Made by a program: the position numbers and the translations under genes | In this document: positions 62,110-64,000 of the stretch, piece by piece | How the letters are laid out: each line of letters begins with the position of its first letter | How positions within the stretch are numbered: the first letter of the stretch is position 1 | DNA from: Phoronis australis | Lineage: Eukaryota > Phoronida > Phoronidae | Assembly: GCA_002633005.1 (NCBI GenBank) | Contig: NMRA01000085.1 | Location: forward strand, 1 to 64,000 | Direction of reading: 5' to 3' | Length of the DNA: 64,000 bases | Notes under the pieces: generated by a model | The model's input: the letters and a program-made list of their open reading frames with translations, nothing else | Told to the model about the DNA's origin: nothing | The model's database searches: none

Positions 62110-62420
62110 TTAATATATTTTAACTTAAAAGTTGTTGTTGTCTCTGTCTGACCATTCGCCATCCGCTGCTGTATCTCCCAAATGCCTTGTGGAATCTTAT
62201 TGAGATTTGATAGGTGTGTTCTGATAAGTTGAAAAAAGATGAAGACGAGTTTTGGACTGATCTGAGCACTGCTGTGCTCTCTAGTGGCAATTTAATTGTT
62301 TATTTTTGCCTCTGTATCTTTCTTCTTCTTCTTCTTCTTCCAAAAACAACAAACGATCGTGGTATCGATCCTTGTTGGCGCATTGTTAGTCTAAAACTTA
62401 GGTGCACGTAACTGTGAAAA
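62110..62420. repeat. Dispersed 'ctctagtggcaa' repeat in TTLL11 intron 1
   Basis: Contains tgtatctcccaaatgcc, cttattgagatttg and tgtgctctctagtggcaa, in the same order as the reversed 41740-42660 family. A second diverged unit follows at about 62600-62780. Confidence 0.5.
62319..62340 (+). repeat. (CTT)n microsatellite in TTLL11 intron 1
   Basis: Seven CTT units. Confidence 0.9.
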
Positions 62421-63569
62421 ATAATGATAAAACGAAGGGCTGGTTTAGTGCCAAGATAAAAGGTCTTAATGGTTACTGTGTAAGATTGATGTTCAAGATG
62501 TGACTAGTGAATATTTCTATTGTTTCTGATGAGATGCTGGATTTTCATGAATGTTGGCATATAGGTTACTATTATGAAGACAATGATTTCGTCTCATTTT
62601 GAGTTGGCCATTTTTGTTCTTTTCGATTCCCTTTTTTGCTTCTCTATCTTCCAAACTGCTGGAAGGATCACTAGGCAAATGATTTGTGTTCCTGCTGGGA
62701 AGTCTACAGCTGATGTTGATTTTTAAACGAGCCTGACCTCTGCGGTGCTGCCAAGTGGCAATTTGCTTTGGTATTCAATAGCACTTATATTGACATAAAT
62801 ACACTATAATTCAAATTCACACCATAGACAACAATGACCTTGACACTAATGACAATTAATGCAGAAGGCGACCTCTAGGACGACTGCATTGTTGCCAGCA
62901 CTACAATGCCACCATCTACACCAGCATCCTCCAATAGTGGTGACAATGCTGAGGTATATCTGTGTCAAACAAAAAGAAGGTTTAGTAGCAAGTACACCAA
63001 TTTGTCTCTAGAATTTCTTGCTGAAATCATATACGAGTGAACTATGTACAATTTGTTAATTCCGTGGAAATAAGAAGTGAAAAACAGACTGTAAACTAAC
63101 TTTTTATTTATTATACATATGAAACAAATACATATATTTTATAAGTAGAGTGACACACCCTGACAGCTTGCCATCGTGACAAATAAATGTACAAAATATA
63201 CAAGTTTTCATCTTACAAAATGTAGATTTTATTGAGACAAGAAGAACTTTTCATAGTTGATAATGAAATAAGAAAACTGACCACCAATTTGTGCAAAGTA
63301 TAGAAAATTTTGAACTAATGCAACAACACTCAAAGTGACAATTTCTCTCATATACGCCTGTTACAGAGTGAATGCATTGTTGTAGAGTGTCGTGAATTAA
63401 ATTATTGTGACCTCCAAATTTTTGGTAGAGAAGGCTCAGAATCTCTACTGGTATCCAATTAGCTACCAAGTCATTTTAGGCCCTGCGAATGTTGGAATTC
63501 TCTGAAGTTTCTTTCAAGAGTGCATTCGTGTGTCTAATATATGCCAAGATTTTTTGCTCTTGTTTTCAG

Positions 63570-63672
63570 TTTCCAGCAGGCAGACGTATGGGACCATGTG
63601 ACTTCTACTGGCATTCTGGCTGTTTCTCAGACACCCAGGATCTTTATACAGGAAAAGTCAGCAAATTTCCAG
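63570..63672 (+). CDS. TTLL11: TTLL11-like exon 2
   Basis: 103-nt exon, acceptor tgttttcag, donor GTAGGA, phase 0 in and phase 1 out. It encodes FPAGRRMGPCDFYWHSGCF and then DLYTGKVSKFPG, which aligns with the TTLL11 family segment FP.GRR..CDIYWHG.S..D...F.G.VNKFPG. The ATP-grasp core lies beyond the right edge. The intron between the two exons (59713-63569) is about 3.9 kb. Confidence 0.88.
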
Positions 63673-64000
63673 GTAGGAGAGAATATCGTGCGGTCATGAA
63701 TTATCAAAAAGTGGCAAAGTAGTTGCTGCAAACAGTTTTTCATTCACAGTTAAGGTGTGCTTTGAAAGCGGAAATGAATTAATTGTTGAGTCACAGTTGT
63801 CACTGCAACCACACCAATGAGTCGGACATAATTACTATCCGTAACAAACTGCATCATAACTGGCAGGTTCTTACTGCATTAAATTAATTTCAGCGGCATA
63901 GCTGTGAAGTAAAGTGGTGGGGTTGCACTGTTGGCTTACACATTTATTTCACCACTGGATTGCTAGAAGCATGGCCGTTCCGGTCGCGATCTTCCCGGGC

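Larger units (their letters stand above)
59713..63569 (+). other. TTLL11 intron 1
   Basis: 3.86-kb intron from donor GTATGA to acceptor tgttttcag. Apart from the repeat units at 62110-62780 I see no element or exon. Open frames here (for example 60455-60742) match nothing I know. Confidence 0.6.

Noticed and set aside
1-64000. CRISPR arrays, bacterial operons or a prokaryotic mobile system
   Set aside because: Coding signal is spliced exons only; tandem repeats lack unique spacers.

Overview
The window is nuclear DNA of an animal with large introns. It is AT-rich, has no operon-like ORFs, and its coding signal is a series of short exons with canonical GT/AG junctions and consistent phases, embedded in many decayed transposable elements and short repeats. 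Protein similarity alone does not fix the species. The element mix (Penelope-like, piggyBac, hAT-like, hairpin MITEs, frequent 'taggcct' tracts) fits a marine invertebrate such as an echinoderm, hemichordate, amphioxus or mollusc. That is an inference. Single N bases at 1334, 30139 and 38971 look like contig-join placeholders.

Two real genes are supported. (1) An endophilin-B (SH3GLB) gene lies on the minus strand from 57786 down to 34264. I could place all its exons: the N-terminal amphipathic/BAR start, six further BAR-region exons, a 24-nt microexon and a candidate 30-nt microexon, two proline-rich linker exons, and the split SH3 domain. Together they encode about 407 aa, or 417 with the 30-nt exon. 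(2) A TTLL11-like tubulin polyglutamylase gene starts at about 59443 on the plus strand and runs off the right edge; its first two recognisable exons are here. The two genes are head to head about 1.65 kb apart.

The left half (about 3490-26660) is a second, tandem copy of the endophilin-B locus, homologous to about 32829-56540. It is a pseudogene. It begins inside intron 1, so it has no exon 1 or promoter. It lacks exon 3 and both linker/SH3-N exons, has an in-frame stop in exon 4, and is heavily invaded: a piggyBac element (8682-10891), a Penelope-like element with a nested hAT-like element (14431-17165), and a 4.3-kb TIR element (18240-22579) that itself contains a 1.65-kb foldback element. 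Its last exon is nevertheless identical to the functional copy over 129 bp.

Region by region: 1-3400, a duplicated block around an N, a LINE fragment and a THAP-like inverted repeat; 3490-26660, the endophilin-B pseudogene and its insertions; 26660-32830, spacer with a promoter-like motif cluster, an N and a degenerate minisatellite; 34264-57786, the intact endophilin-B gene, in which a 2.35-kb segment carrying one SH3 exon is repeated on both sides of an N (probably two alleles joined by the assembly); 57787-59442, shared promoter region; 59443-64000, TTLL11 5' end. Functionally, endophilin-B bends membranes (mitochondria, autophagosomes, Golgi) and TTLL11 adds glutamate chains to tubulin. 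Their adjacency is noted, but a functional link is not claimed.
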